Shown here: piece by piece, positions 16,142 through 23,536 of the stretch
How positions within the stretch are numbered: the first letter of the stretch is position 1
Layout of the letters: every line of letters starts with the position of its first letter
DNA from: CAZGKW01 sp964526295
GTDB lineage: Bacteria > Planctomycetota > Phycisphaerae > FEN-1346
DNA: 30,675 nucleotides
Direction of reading: 5' to 3'
Assembly (NCBI GenBank): GCA_964526295.1
Contig: CAZGKW010000049.1
Span: 1-30,675 of the forward strand
The notes under the pieces: generated by a model
Database searches by the model: none
Told to the model about the DNA's origin: nothing
What the model saw: only the letters and a program-made list of their open reading frames with translations
Program-made: the position numbers and the translations under genes

Positions 16142-16422
16142 TCCAGCCGGGTCGTCTGGAGCACCTCGCGGACCTTGCCGCGAGGGCCGCACAGGCGGAC
16201 GAACCCGCCCCGACCTCGGGCCTTCAGGTAAGCCGTGATCAGGACGCCGAGGGCGTCCGAGCCGATGAAGTCGGCTTCGGCCAGGTCGCACACGATCCGC
16301 GTCGCCCCGGCCTCGATGGTCCCGAGCAGGGCCTGGCGCAGGCTCGGCGACGCGTTGACGTCGGCCGAGCCGCGAAGGGAGACGACCCGGCACCCCTCTT
16401 CCTGGCTGACTTGAATGTCCAC
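16084..16422 (-). CDS. STAS-domain anti-sigma factor antagonist (SpoIIAA/RsbV-like)
   Basis: 112 residues, one STAS domain. The core reads VVSLRGSADVNASPSLRQAL, IVCDLAEADFIGSDALGVLI, then a C-terminal helix. Ser55 (in FIGSDALG) is at the place that RsbW-type kinases phosphorylate in SpoIIAA. Unphosphorylated, such proteins capture the kinase and free its target. Start is a GTG at 16422 with GGAGGGG upstream. It follows the kinase gene by 97 bp on the same strand; that gap holds a perfect 16-bp palindrome (16459-16474) that could attenuate or process the transcript. Its 3' end overlaps the radical SAM gene. It differs clearly from the STAS gene at 16959, so the cluster has two distinct antagonists. 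Confidence 0.9.
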   Translation of the reverse strand: MDIQVSQEEGCRVVSLRGSADVNASPSLRQALLGTIEAGATRIVCDLAEADFIGSDALGVLITAYLKARGRGGFVRLCGPRGKVREVLQTTRLDHLFEIFPDVRDAAGAASA

Positions 16423-16519
16423 GGCCCCCCCTCCCTGATTGGCAGGACGCGTCGGTCTCGGGCCGGCCGGCCCGATGCGGCCGAATCGGCTCGCAGCTCC
16501 CGCTCGGATTTTTGGCCGC

Positions 16520-16957
16520 TCAGCTCGCCCGATACTTGAGCATGTACACTTCGTTGCCGGGCGGCTCGTAAGCCACCTCGTCCATGTACGAGCGGATCAG
16601 CATGATGCCCCGGCCGCACGGCCGCTGGAGGTTCTCATCGGTGGTCGGATCGGGGACGCAGCCGGGCTCGAAGCCGCCCCCCTCGTCGGCGACGCAGATC
16701 TCGACGCACTCGTCCGTGACGCGGTACCGGACGCGGACGGTGCGGCGGGGGTCCATCCGGTTGCCGTGCTTCATGGCATTGACGAGGGCCTCTTCGAAAG
16801 CCAAGCGGACGGCGAACCGGTGGTCGTCGTCGTAGCCCGCCGCGGCGAGACGGTTCAGGAGCTCGCGTTCCGCCGTCCGGACGGCCATCAGGTTGGTCGG
16901 CAGGACCCTCTCGGTCCAAGCCGTGCCGTGGTGGGCTTGGGGCGACCGTCCCGGCAC
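16520..16957 (-). CDS. RsbW/SpoIIAB-like serine kinase (HATPase_c anti-sigma factor)
   Basis: 145 residues. The GHKL ATP-binding fold is clear: N box LAFEEALVNAMKHGN (Glu56, Asn60), G1 box DEGGGFEP (Asp91), and G2 box CGRGIMLIRSYMDEV (about 114-128). Members phosphorylate STAS antagonists and bind a sigma factor or another effector in the cytoplasm. The start is taken as the GTG at 16957: it is in frame, has GGAGG 7 bases upstream inside the preceding gene, and is separated from that gene's TAA by one base, so translation is coupled. A later Met (residue 24) would delete the conserved W-x-R-x-x-P segment before the first helix. No sigma factor gene is in the window, so its target is unknown. 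Confidence 0.92.
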   Translation of the reverse strand: MPGRSPQAHHGTAWTERVLPTNLMAVRTAERELLNRLAAAGYDDDHRFAVRLAFEEALVNAMKHGNRMDPRRTVRVRYRVTDECVEICVADEGGGFEPGCVPDPTTDENLQRPCGRGIMLIRSYMDEVAYEPPGNEVYMLKYRAS

Positions 16958-16958
16958 G

Positions 16959-17333
16959 TTAGGCCTCCGTCTGCTCGTCGGGCTCGAGTTCGGCCAGGGC
17001 GTCCTGCTCGCGCTCATGGATGTCGAAGAGCTTGTCCAAGCGCGTGATTGAGAAGACCTCGTAGATTCGTGGGTCGATGTCCGCCAGGACCATCTCGCCG
17101 CCCGTCTCCGTGATGCGCTTGTGGGCCTGGATCAGCTTGCCCAGGGCCTGGCTCGTCAGGTGCTCGACGCCGAGGAAGCTCAGGACCACCCGCTGGCCGG
17201 GGACCTCGGCCACGGACGACAGGGCCCGCCCGAGGGCCTCGACCTGCTCCTCGTTGATAATCGCCCCGGACCGGATGCGGACCAGCTTGACGCCCCGCAC
17301 GTCGTGGATCTGGACCAGTTCGTCTTCGAGCAT
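16959..17333 (-). CDS. STAS-domain anti-sigma factor antagonist
   Basis: 124 residues, one STAS domain, first gene of the partner-switching cluster. Core segments: KLVRIRSGAIINEEQVEAL, VVLSFLGVEHLTSQALGKLI (Ser61, with Thr60, at the usual phosphorylation site) and GGEMVLADIDPRIYEVF. The C-terminus is acidic. It should be the substrate of the kinase encoded immediately downstream with a one-base gap. The ATG at 17333 is followed by a normal domain start; a near-consensus promoter 32 bases upstream supports it, although the ribosome site is weak. In planctomycetes such modules are usually tied to stress or developmental control, but nothing here shows the output. Confidence 0.92.
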   Translation of the reverse strand: MLEDELVQIHDVRGVKLVRIRSGAIINEEQVEALGRALSSVAEVPGQRVVLSFLGVEHLTSQALGKLIQAHKRITETGGEMVLADIDPRIYEVFSITRLDKLFDIHEREQDALAELEPDEQTEA

Positions 17334-17364
17334 GGATGGACCCCAGCGGACAGGTTGCCCGGAA

Positions 17365-17393
17365 ATCCTAGGTTAGCGTCCCATGAGTGTCAA
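17365..17393 (-). promoter_or_regulatory. Strong promoter for the STAS-kinase-STAS cluster
   Basis: Minus strand TTGACA (17388-17393), a perfect -35, then a 17-base spacer and TAGGAT (17365-17370). The start would be near 17358. The -35 box overlaps the stop codon of the DUF123 gene, so it is embedded in the end of the upstream gene. Confidence 0.8.
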
Positions 17394-17851
17394 GTTTTTC
17401 CGTCCCCGCCGACAGAAAGATCGATCGTCGTCGCCACCGCCCGACCGAGGCGGGCCGGATCGAGCCGTCCGTCGAGCCGCACAAGGTGCCCTTCGCAGCG
17501 GCAATCCGATGCCCCGAAGCCCGGAACGACCCGACGGGCCGACCCGTCGGCGGCCAATGCGGCCGCCAGAAGGCACTCCGCCCGCTTCGGAAGCGGCCAG
17601 GTGTGGACCGCCTCGACCGCCGCCCGTCGCGCCAGGTAATCCACGTGCCAGTGCAGGGCCTTCGCGCGCCGCCGCCGGTGCCGGGCAATCCGCTTCGCGA
17701 GGCCCCTCTGGGCGCTTCCGGCGTAGGCGTAGAGGCCGGCCTCAAACCGGAACCGCCCGAGGCGACCCACGCGGATCGTGCAGGGCCGGTCGAGACGGAA
17801 CACCACCAGGTAGACGCCGCCATCCGTCCCGCCGCGTCGGCCGTCCGGCAT
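17390..17851 (-). CDS. DUF123 GIY-YIG nuclease-like protein
   Basis: 153 residues matching the DUF123 branch of the GIY-YIG fold. Signposts: GVYLVVFRL (GIY-equivalent), GLYAYAGSA (YIG-equivalent), LAKRIARHRRR, HWHVDYL, then ECLLAAAL and the C-terminal FGASDCRCEGHL, which is characteristic of this family. The conserved Arg, Glu and His residues suggest DNA cleavage, and archaeal relatives have been reported as DNA endonucleases (general knowledge). ATG 17851 has AGGAGG upstream and lies 13 bp after the BatA-like gene stop, so the two are probably co-transcribed. The stop codon overlaps the -35 box of the STAS cluster promoter. Confidence 0.87.
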   Translation of the reverse strand: MPDGRRGGTDGGVYLVVFRLDRPCTIRVGRLGRFRFEAGLYAYAGSAQRGLAKRIARHRRRRAKALHWHVDYLARRAAVEAVHTWPLPKRAECLLAAALAADGSARRVVPGFGASDCRCEGHLVRLDGRLDPARLGRAVATTIDLSVGGDGKT

Positions 17852-17864
17852 TCGGCAGCCCCTC

Positions 17865-19565
17865 CTAGCGTGCGACCCACGCGCGGGCCAGCAGGACGCC
17901 GATCGCCAGGACCGCCAGGAGCGGCCACAGGTCGGCCGCCGTGGCGCGAGCCCGGACCTCGGCGGACGCGCGGACCGCTGCGATGAAGGCTTCGGTGTCG
18001 TCCCGGGCCGGGCCGGCCTCGAACCCTTCGTCGGAACCGATGAAGCTGACGCCGCCCGTCCGCCCGTCCACCTCGTGGAAGCCCGTTTCGCCCGGCGCCA
18101 TTCCGCCGCCCGGCAGCGCCTCGTAGGGCCGGCGAGACACGTGCCGCGCCTCCGCGGTACCCTCCGGGGCGAGCCACTCCACCGCTCGCGACCAGAAGAC
18201 CGGGAATCCGACGCGCTGGGGCCAGTCGCTGGCCTCCCGCGTCTGGGGGAACAGGACGGCCAGCCGTTTCGCCCCGCCGTCCGTCCACGAGACGATCAGC
18301 GGCACCTCCCGGGTGCCGACGACCACCCGGACGGCGGCGCCCATCGCGTACCGCCGAACGGGGCCCATTTGCGGTCCCTCCAGATAGAGGCCGTCGGCCA
18401 GCGGATGGTCCGACGCGACGCGCCACGTCGGTGCGGCATCCTCGTCGCCAGGCACAAGCCGGCCCGGCAACGCAGGCGGTGTCAGGAGGATCCCCGGGCC
18501 GCGCCACTCGGCCGGCAGGGGCCCCCCGGCAACCACGAGCAGGTCGGCGGCGTCCGGCGCGACGGCGTCCCCGTCGCCCGCCTCGAAGAGCTGCACGCCC
18601 TCGGCAGCCGCCAACGCCCGCCGGAGGTGCTCGCCCGGCTCGCCGACGAGGACGACGCGGACGCGCCTCGCTTCCTCCAGCGTCAGATGGGCGACATCGT
18701 CGAACGGGAAGCCGTCGTCGGGCCCGGTTAGGCGGACGGTCAGTCGTTCGGGAGGCGGGCCGTTCATCGGCAGGACACGCTCGGTCGTCCCGCCGGGCGC
18801 AAGGAAATCCGCCACGTCGGCGAGGCTGCGGCCGCGCGCTTCGATGCGGAGGGCGAACGGCCCCGGGGCGTCGGGCGACCCGTTCGCCGCAGCCAACACC
18901 CACCACCGCTCGTCCTCGATCCGCGTCGCCACGCGCACAAGCCCTGCGTTGCGGGAGGACCGCCCCACCGCGACGACGTAGACATTCGGCGGGAGGGCCC
19001 CGTCGGGCGGTGTATCCGCCAAGACGAGCACCGGCCGGTCCGGGCGGCGGACGGCCTCGGACGCGGCGATCTGCCATAGGTCGCCCCCCGCAAGCACCGG
19101 CTCGAACTCACCATCGAGGCCGCCTTGCACAATGGCCGGTGAGTAGGCGTTCGGACCGACGGCAGGGACCGCTACGACGCGAAACGGCCACTCGCCCCCT
19201 TTCGGCAGGGCGGCGCGCACCTCGGCCCACGCATCCGGTCCGTCTTCATTCGTTGCGGCCAGACGGCTGGCCGTGCAGTCCAGGACCACCGTCGCCACGG
19301 GCTCGCCGTAGCCTTCGGCAGGGATGACCGGGCGGCTACAGGCGAGAACCAGCACCAGCACCAGGGCGGCGTCGAGCCACAGGAGGGGGTTTCGGAGCCG
19401 CAGCCGCACCTGCGGCCGGCCGGCCGGCCCGGCCCCGAGGACCCGCCGCCACAGAAGGAGCGACCCGACGACGATCCGCCGCCCCCTCGGCGCCAGGAGG
19501 CCCCACAAGAGGACCGCCGGCACGAGGGCGAGACCCAGCAGCGACCACGGGGACAGGAAAGCCAT
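17865..19565 (-). CDS. BatA-like membrane protein with von Willebrand A-like region
   Basis: 566 residues. The N-terminus (FLSPWSLLGLALVPAVLLWGLL) is the BatA/aerotolerance N-terminal segment, with a second helix at about 58-75 and a C-terminal helix at about 545-563. Between them is a large periplasmic part. The region after the second helix (VATVVLDCTASR) resembles the start of a vWA domain, but the metal site reads DCTAS in place of DxSxS. A later part resembles the glutamine-amidotransferase-like fold seen in related planctomycete proteins (VVAGGPLPAEW). Usual partners, a MoxR ATPase and DUF58 protein, are absent here. The ATG at 19565 is chosen because the BatA segment begins directly; a TTG ten codons upstream is possible. 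Function unknown. Confidence 0.78.
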   Translation of the reverse strand: MAFLSPWSLLGLALVPAVLLWGLLAPRGRRIVVGSLLLWRRVLGAGPAGRPQVRLRLRNPLLWLDAALVLVLVLACSRPVIPAEGYGEPVATVVLDCTASRLAATNEDGPDAWAEVRAALPKGGEWPFRVVAVPAVGPNAYSPAIVQGGLDGEFEPVLAGGDLWQIAASEAVRRPDRPVLVLADTPPDGALPPNVYVVAVGRSSRNAGLVRVATRIEDERWWVLAAANGSPDAPGPFALRIEARGRSLADVADFLAPGGTTERVLPMNGPPPERLTVRLTGPDDGFPFDDVAHLTLEEARRVRVVLVGEPGEHLRRALAAAEGVQLFEAGDGDAVAPDAADLLVVAGGPLPAEWRGPGILLTPPALPGRLVPGDEDAAPTWRVASDHPLADGLYLEGPQMGPVRRYAMGAAVRVVVGTREVPLIVSWTDGGAKRLAVLFPQTREASDWPQRVGFPVFWSRAVEWLAPEGTAEARHVSRRPYEALPGGGMAPGETGFHEVDGRTGGVSFIGSDEGFEAGPARDDTEAFIAAVRASAEVRARATAADLWPLLAVLAIGVLLARAWVAR

Positions 19566-19615
19566 GGGCGAGTCGGGGCCTCCCCGGCGAGCCAAAGAAG
19601 GTGTCAGGCCACGTT

Positions 19616-19687
19616 GGCGCGGCGGGCCTGGAGTGCCCGCCGCATTTCCGGCCCGCTAAGCGCGGTCGGCACAGAGACCGACCGCGC
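19616..19687 (-). repeat. Two-hairpin intergenic element, copy 3 (inverted)
   Basis: GCGGTCGG (19662-19669) pairs with CCGACCGC (19678-19685); GCGGCGGG (19619-19626) pairs with CCCGCCGC (19636-19643). Read on the minus strand it closely follows the copy at 29157-29225, including a TCTCTGTG loop (TCTCCGTG there) and the segment GCACTCCAGnCCCGCCGCGCC. It lies between the genes at 19738 and 19565. Confidence 0.8.
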
Positions 19688-19737
19688 GGAACTTACCCGA
19701 ATCCGCTCAGTCCATCGTCTGCCGTGGGCGCCTGGAG

Positions 19738-20277
19738 CTACAGGTTCTCCTCCTCGGGCATGATGCGGACGGTCTTCGACAAGAGCAGGTAGTTCGCGCC
19801 GCGGTACTCGGTGATCTGACCGGAGACGCGCCACCGGACCACCCGCTGCCCGTACTTGCTCACGTCCTCGAGGTGCTGGCGGAGCGAGTTCTCGAGGAGC
19901 CGCATCGGGGAGTCGCCCGAATCAAAAACGAACACGGTCCGGCCCTCTGCGTCGCGATCGATGCGTCCCTCGCGGTTGAAGAGGTGCTTGCGTTCGTCGA
20001 CCAGCGGCCGGTGCCCGGCGCCCCGGTCGGCCGGCCCGGTCGGCTTCGCCCCGACGGGCGGAATGGGGGGTATCTCGACCTCCGGCACGGGCGCCGGGGG
20101 AACGGCGGCCGACTCGGGAGTCGGCACCGGTGCCTCGCCGCCGACGCCTCGGGCTGCCGGCGCCTCCGCCGATGGTTCGGCCGGCCCTGCCTCGGCGGCC
20201 CCGTAGAGCCAGGCGGCGAGGCACCACCCGGCGACGACCGCCGCCAGGACCGCGCCGACGCGTATGACGTGCTTCAT
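19738..20277 (-). CDS. Small membrane-anchored periplasmic protein, unknown function
   Basis: 179 residues. One hydrophobic segment (about 7-27) acts as a signal anchor; a Pro/Ala/Glu-rich linker follows (30-85); the C-terminal part (about 95-179) is a compact charged domain with VFVFDSGDSPMRLLEN, then VVRWRVSGQITEYRGANYLLL. The last motif resembles a short beta-barrel-like segment I associate with small planctomycete proteins, but I do not recognise a named family. ATG 20277 is chosen because GGAGGG lies 7 bases upstream and the hydrophobic segment begins at once; an upstream start would add 20 unlikely residues. It starts 56 bp after the PDZ protein gene on the same strand, so both probably act in the envelope together. 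Confidence 0.75.
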   Translation of the reverse strand: MKHVIRVGAVLAAVVAGWCLAAWLYGAAEAGPAEPSAEAPAARGVGGEAPVPTPESAAVPPAPVPEVEIPPIPPVGAKPTGPADRGAGHRPLVDERKHLFNREGRIDRDAEGRTVFVFDSGDSPMRLLENSLRQHLEDVSKYGQRVVRWRVSGQITEYRGANYLLLSKTVRIMPEEENL

Positions 20278-20333
20278 CCCAAGGCCCTCCCGCGCGGCAG
20301 GTGGCAAAGCGTCGTGTGCTGAGACGCCTGCCG

Positions 20334-21509
20334 TCAACGCCCTCGCTCGCGTTCCAGCCGCTTCTCCATTTCACGGAGCCGGCGCTCCGTCCGCTCCTCC
20401 AACTCGTCGAGCCGCCGTTCGATCCGGTCGAGCTTCTCCAGGATGCGGCCGATGTCCTTGCCGACGCCGTAGGAGCCCGGCCCGGGCACCGCCTCCTGAG
20501 GTTCGACCGGTCCCTCGCTGCGGAACCGCTCGCTCTGGCGCTCCTGCCACTCCTGGAACCGCTCGGCCCAGTTCTCCAGCTCGGGGCGGAGCTTCTCGAG
20601 GTATTCGCGCAGTTCCGGCATGGTCCGGCGCAGGCCCTCGGGCAGCTCCCACAGGCGCAGCCCTTGTTGGCCCTCGGTGGGCCGCTCGCCCAGCGTCACC
20701 GTCACGCGGCGCCTCCGCCCCATGCGATAGTACGTCAGGAAAACCCGGTCGCCGGGCTTGCGCTGGCGGACCATCTCGACGAACCGCTCGGGCTCGGTGA
20801 CCGGCTTGCCGTCGACCTCGATGATGACGTCGCCGGGCAGCAGGCCCGCATCGGAGGCCGGGCTGTCGTCGACCAGCTCGTTGATCAGGACGCCCTCGTC
20901 CGTGCCGGCGATCTCCTTCATTTCGTCTGACAACGGGGCGGCCACGACGCCGAGGAACGGGTCGGGGGGCTTGTCCCGCTCCGGCTCGCGTGCCTCGGGC
21001 GGTTCGATGAGGGGCACGGGCGGCATGGGGCGCTCGCCGAGAACGACCGAGGCCGTCCGGCTCGCGTCGCCGCGGCGATACGCCAGCGTCACGGGGCGGC
21101 CCGGACGTCGCGACGCGATTGTCTCGACCAGCTCGTCCGGCGTGCGGACGTCCCGGTCGTCGACGGCCGTGATCCGATCACCGACGCGAAGCCCGGCCTT
21201 GGCGGCGGGGCTGTCGGGAAAGACCTGCGTGATGCGGACGCCGTCATCGGCGGGTTCGATGGCCACGCCGAGGTACCCGCGCGGTTCGGCCCGGAGGGGG
21301 TCTGGAACCCCTTGGGCCTCGACCTCCCGGCCATCGACAAAGAGGCGGACACGGGCCTGGTCGTCCTCGCCCTTGCGGGCGTCGATGCGAAGCTCCGCCC
21401 GGCACCCGTGCGGTTCGTCCGGCGGCCCCGACCACGCCGCCGCCGTAACGAGCAGAACGGCTCCTGCCGTCGCCGCCGGCAGAATCCATCGAGATGGGCT
21501 GAACCTCAT
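20334..21509 (-). CDS. Exported protein with two PDZ domains and C-terminal coiled coil
   Basis: 391 residues. Signal peptide (1-28, charged start, hydrophobic core, cleavage near AWSG). Two PDZ domains: the first (about 75-160) with GYLGVAIEP and SPAAKAGLRVGDRI, the second (about 185-275) with FLGVVAAP and SPASDAGLLPGDVI. Residues 355-391 are a highly charged coiled coil (ILEKLDRIERRLDELEE). There is no trypsin-like protease domain, so unlike DegP this is a binding scaffold in the periplasm, not a protease. The ATG at 21509 has an AAGGAGGT ribosome site that nearly matches the ideal, which overrules an ATG 13 codons upstream. It leads a two-gene operon with the small anchored protein and has its own promoter. 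Confidence 0.9.
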   Translation of the reverse strand: MRFSPSRWILPAATAGAVLLVTAAAWSGPPDEPHGCRAELRIDARKGEDDQARVRLFVDGREVEAQGVPDPLRAEPRGYLGVAIEPADDGVRITQVFPDSPAAKAGLRVGDRITAVDDRDVRTPDELVETIASRRPGRPVTLAYRRGDASRTASVVLGERPMPPVPLIEPPEAREPERDKPPDPFLGVVAAPLSDEMKEIAGTDEGVLINELVDDSPASDAGLLPGDVIIEVDGKPVTEPERFVEMVRQRKPGDRVFLTYYRMGRRRRVTVTLGERPTEGQQGLRLWELPEGLRRTMPELREYLEKLRPELENWAERFQEWQERQSERFRSEGPVEPQEAVPGPGSYGVGKDIGRILEKLDRIERRLDELEERTERRLREMEKRLERERGR

Positions 21510-21583
21510 CGCGACCTCCTTTCGAGACGCCTGTTGGGGCCGGTGCACACCGCAAGCCGCACCGGCCGGCCCGCTCTCCCCCT

Positions 21584-21612
21584 ATCATACCGGAAGAGGC
21601 GGCGGGTGGGAA
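21584..21612 (-). promoter_or_regulatory. Promoter for the PDZ operon
   Basis: Minus strand TTCCCA (21607-21612), 17-base spacer, TATGAT (21584-21589), giving a leader of about 68 bases. Its -35 lies 12 bp from the -35 of the divergent plus-strand promoter. Confidence 0.5.
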
Positions 21613-21623
21613 CTGGTTTTGCG

Positions 21624-21652
21624 TTGGCCCGCCCCGCGGGCCCATCTATAAT
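21624..21652 (+). promoter_or_regulatory. Promoter for the lipid kinase gene
   Basis: TTGGCC (21624-21629), 17-base spacer, TATAAT (21647-21652). The start near 21659 gives a leader of about 32 bases. Confidence 0.6.
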
Positions 21653-21690
21653 CGCACCGCATCGAGGGGCGGCCAGCGGGAGAGCCCGGC

Positions 21691-22653
21691 GTGAAGACTC
21701 ACGGCCTGGTCCGGATCATCGTGAACCCGTTCTCCGGGCGGGGCCAGGACCCCAACTTCACCCGCGAGCTGATGCTCCAGCTCTACCTGAGGCGGTTCCC
21801 CGTCGAGCTCTCGCGTATCGCCGGCCCCGGCGACGGCCAGCGCCTCGCCCGCGAGACACCCGACGATGCCGCCTGCGTCGTCAGCATCGGCGGCGACGGC
21901 ACCCACCGGGCCGTCATCGCCGGCATGCTGGGCCGCCGCGTCCCCGTCTGCGTCGTCCCCGGAGGCACGGAGAACGTCCTGGCCAAGACGTTCGGCCTGA
22001 CGGGGACGGTGCGGCACACGGTGGAGCTGATCCTCCGACGGCACCTGGTGGACCTGGACATCGGCCTGGTCAACGGTGAGCCGTTCGTCATGTTCACCGG
22101 CGTGGGGTTCGACGCGGCCGTGACAAGGCGGGTCCATGCCAAACGGAACGGGCCGTTCCATCGGGCGGCGTACTATGCGGTCATCGGCAAGATGGTGTGG
22201 CGATACCGGTTTCCCCGGCTGCGGGTTTCCGTCGACGGAGAGCCCATCTGCGACGACGCCGGGTTCGTGCTGGTGGCCAACACGCCGCAGTACGCGGGCC
22301 GGATGCGAATCGCGCGGCACGCAGTGGCGAACGACGGCCTGCTGGACGTGGTGTGCTTCCAGACGCAGTCGCGGGTCCACTTCGTGGCGCACTACGTCCG
22401 GATGAAGCTGGGGACGCATCTGCGTCATCCGGAGGTGACGGCGGCGCGGGGAGAGGTCGTGACGGTGACCTCCGACGGGCAGCCGGCGGACGCCGAGGCC
22501 GACGGCGATTGGATCGCCATGACCCCCCTGGTGTGCCGTTTGAGGCCGCGGGCGATCCGGCTGCTCGCGCCGGAGAAGCGGCTGCGAAGCAAGTATCGCA
22601 TCCCTCGGGCCGAGCGCCGCGCCGAGCGCCGGAAGCAGTTGTTGATGATGTAG
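21691..22653 (+). CDS. Diacylglycerol/sphingosine kinase-family lipid kinase (DagK/YegS-like)
   Basis: 320 residues with a DAGK catalytic domain. IIVNPFSGRG (about 9-18) is the N-terminal nucleotide-site signature; GGDGT (67-71) is the ATP-phosphate motif; PGGTENVLAKTFGL (about 91-104) is the following conserved segment, and the C-terminal part is the usual beta-sandwich. These enzymes phosphorylate diacylglycerol or related lipids at the cytoplasmic membrane. The substrate cannot be told from sequence. Start GTG 21691, with GGGAGA upstream. It ends in a basic tail, possibly for membrane binding. kdsA follows by 45 bp and this looks like the first gene of an envelope operon. Confidence 0.92.
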   Translation: MKTHGLVRIIVNPFSGRGQDPNFTRELMLQLYLRRFPVELSRIAGPGDGQRLARETPDDAACVVSIGGDGTHRAVIAGMLGRRVPVCVVPGGTENVLAKTFGLTGTVRHTVELILRRHLVDLDIGLVNGEPFVMFTGVGFDAAVTRRVHAKRNGPFHRAAYYAVIGKMVWRYRFPRLRVSVDGEPICDDAGFVLVANTPQYAGRMRIARHAVANDGLLDVVCFQTQSRVHFVAHYVRMKLGTHLRHPEVTAARGEVVTVTSDGQPADAEADGDWIAMTPLVCRLRPRAIRLLAPEKRLRSKYRIPRAERRAERRKQLLMM

Positions 22654-22698
22654 TAGTCCGGCCCGCGCCCATGGGCCGCACGGCTGAGGAGGACCCGG

Positions 22699-23520
22699 AT
22701 GACCCAACGAGTGGCGAACGTCGGCGAGTTGGCGCTCGGCTCGGACCGGCTGTTCCTCGTCGCCGGGCCGTGCGTCATCGAGTCCGAGGACCTGTGCCTG
22801 CGAGTCGCCGAGAGGGTCCGCGCCGTCACGGAGCGGCTCGATATGCCGTACGTCTTCAAGGCGTCCTACGACAAGGCGAACCGGACGAGCGGCTCGTCGT
22901 TCCGCGGGCCGGGCCTGGAGGAGGGCCTGGCGACGCTCGAGCGGGTGCGGACCGAATGCGGCGTGCCGGTCCTCTCGGACGTCCACACGCCGGCCGAGGC
23001 CGAGGCCGCAGGGGCGGTCCTCGACTGCCTCCAGGTGCCGGCCTTTCTGTGCCGCCAGACGGACCTCGTCGAGGCGGCGGCCCGGGCCGGCAAGGCCGTG
23101 AACCTGAAGAAGGGCCAGTTCCTGGCCCCGTGGGACATGGGAAACGTGGTGGCGAAGGCCGCCGACGCCGGGGCGACGAACATCCTCGTCACCGAGCGCG
23201 GCGCCACCTTCGGGTACAACCGGCTGGTGGCCGACATGACGGGCCTGGGGCACCTGGCGGCCCTGGGTCGGCCGGTCGTCTTCGACGCCACCCACGCCGC
23301 CCAGGAGCCCGGAGGCCGGGGCACCGCCACCGGGGGCAGCCGGGAGGCGGCGGCGGTCCTGGCTCGGGCGGCGGTGGCGGCCGGCGCCGACGGCCTGTTC
23401 CTGGAGGTCCACCCCGACCCGGACCGGGCCCTGTCGGACGGGCCGAACTCGATCGCCCTTGAGGGGGTCGAGACGCTCCTGGAGACGTGCCGGCGGATCC
23501 GTGACGCCCTTCGCGACTGA
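22699..23520 (+). CDS. kdsA: 3-deoxy-8-phosphooctulonate synthase, metal-dependent class
   Basis: 273 residues. It condenses phosphoenolpyruvate with arabinose 5-phosphate to make Kdo 8-phosphate, the precursor of the inner-core sugar of lipopolysaccharide. Signature segments: AGPCVIES (Cys25), YVFKASYDKANRTS, LSDVHTPAE, VNLKKGQFLAPWDM, VTERGATFGYN, FDATHAAQEPGG and FLEVHPDPDRALSDGPNS. Cys25 replaces the Asn of the E. coli enzyme, placing it in the metal-dependent class typified by Aquifex; the His, Glu and Asp that complete that site are present. ATG 22699 follows GGAGGA. Length is normal. It lies between the lipid kinase gene and an exported propeller protein, all on the same strand. Confidence 0.96.
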   Translation: MTQRVANVGELALGSDRLFLVAGPCVIESEDLCLRVAERVRAVTERLDMPYVFKASYDKANRTSGSSFRGPGLEEGLATLERVRTECGVPVLSDVHTPAEAEAAGAVLDCLQVPAFLCRQTDLVEAAARAGKAVNLKKGQFLAPWDMGNVVAKAADAGATNILVTERGATFGYNRLVADMTGLGHLAALGRPVVFDATHAAQEPGGRGTATGGSREAAAVLARAAVAAGADGLFLEVHPDPDRALSDGPNSIALEGVETLLETCRRIRDALRD

Positions 23521-23536
23521 CCGGCGGAGCAGGACC

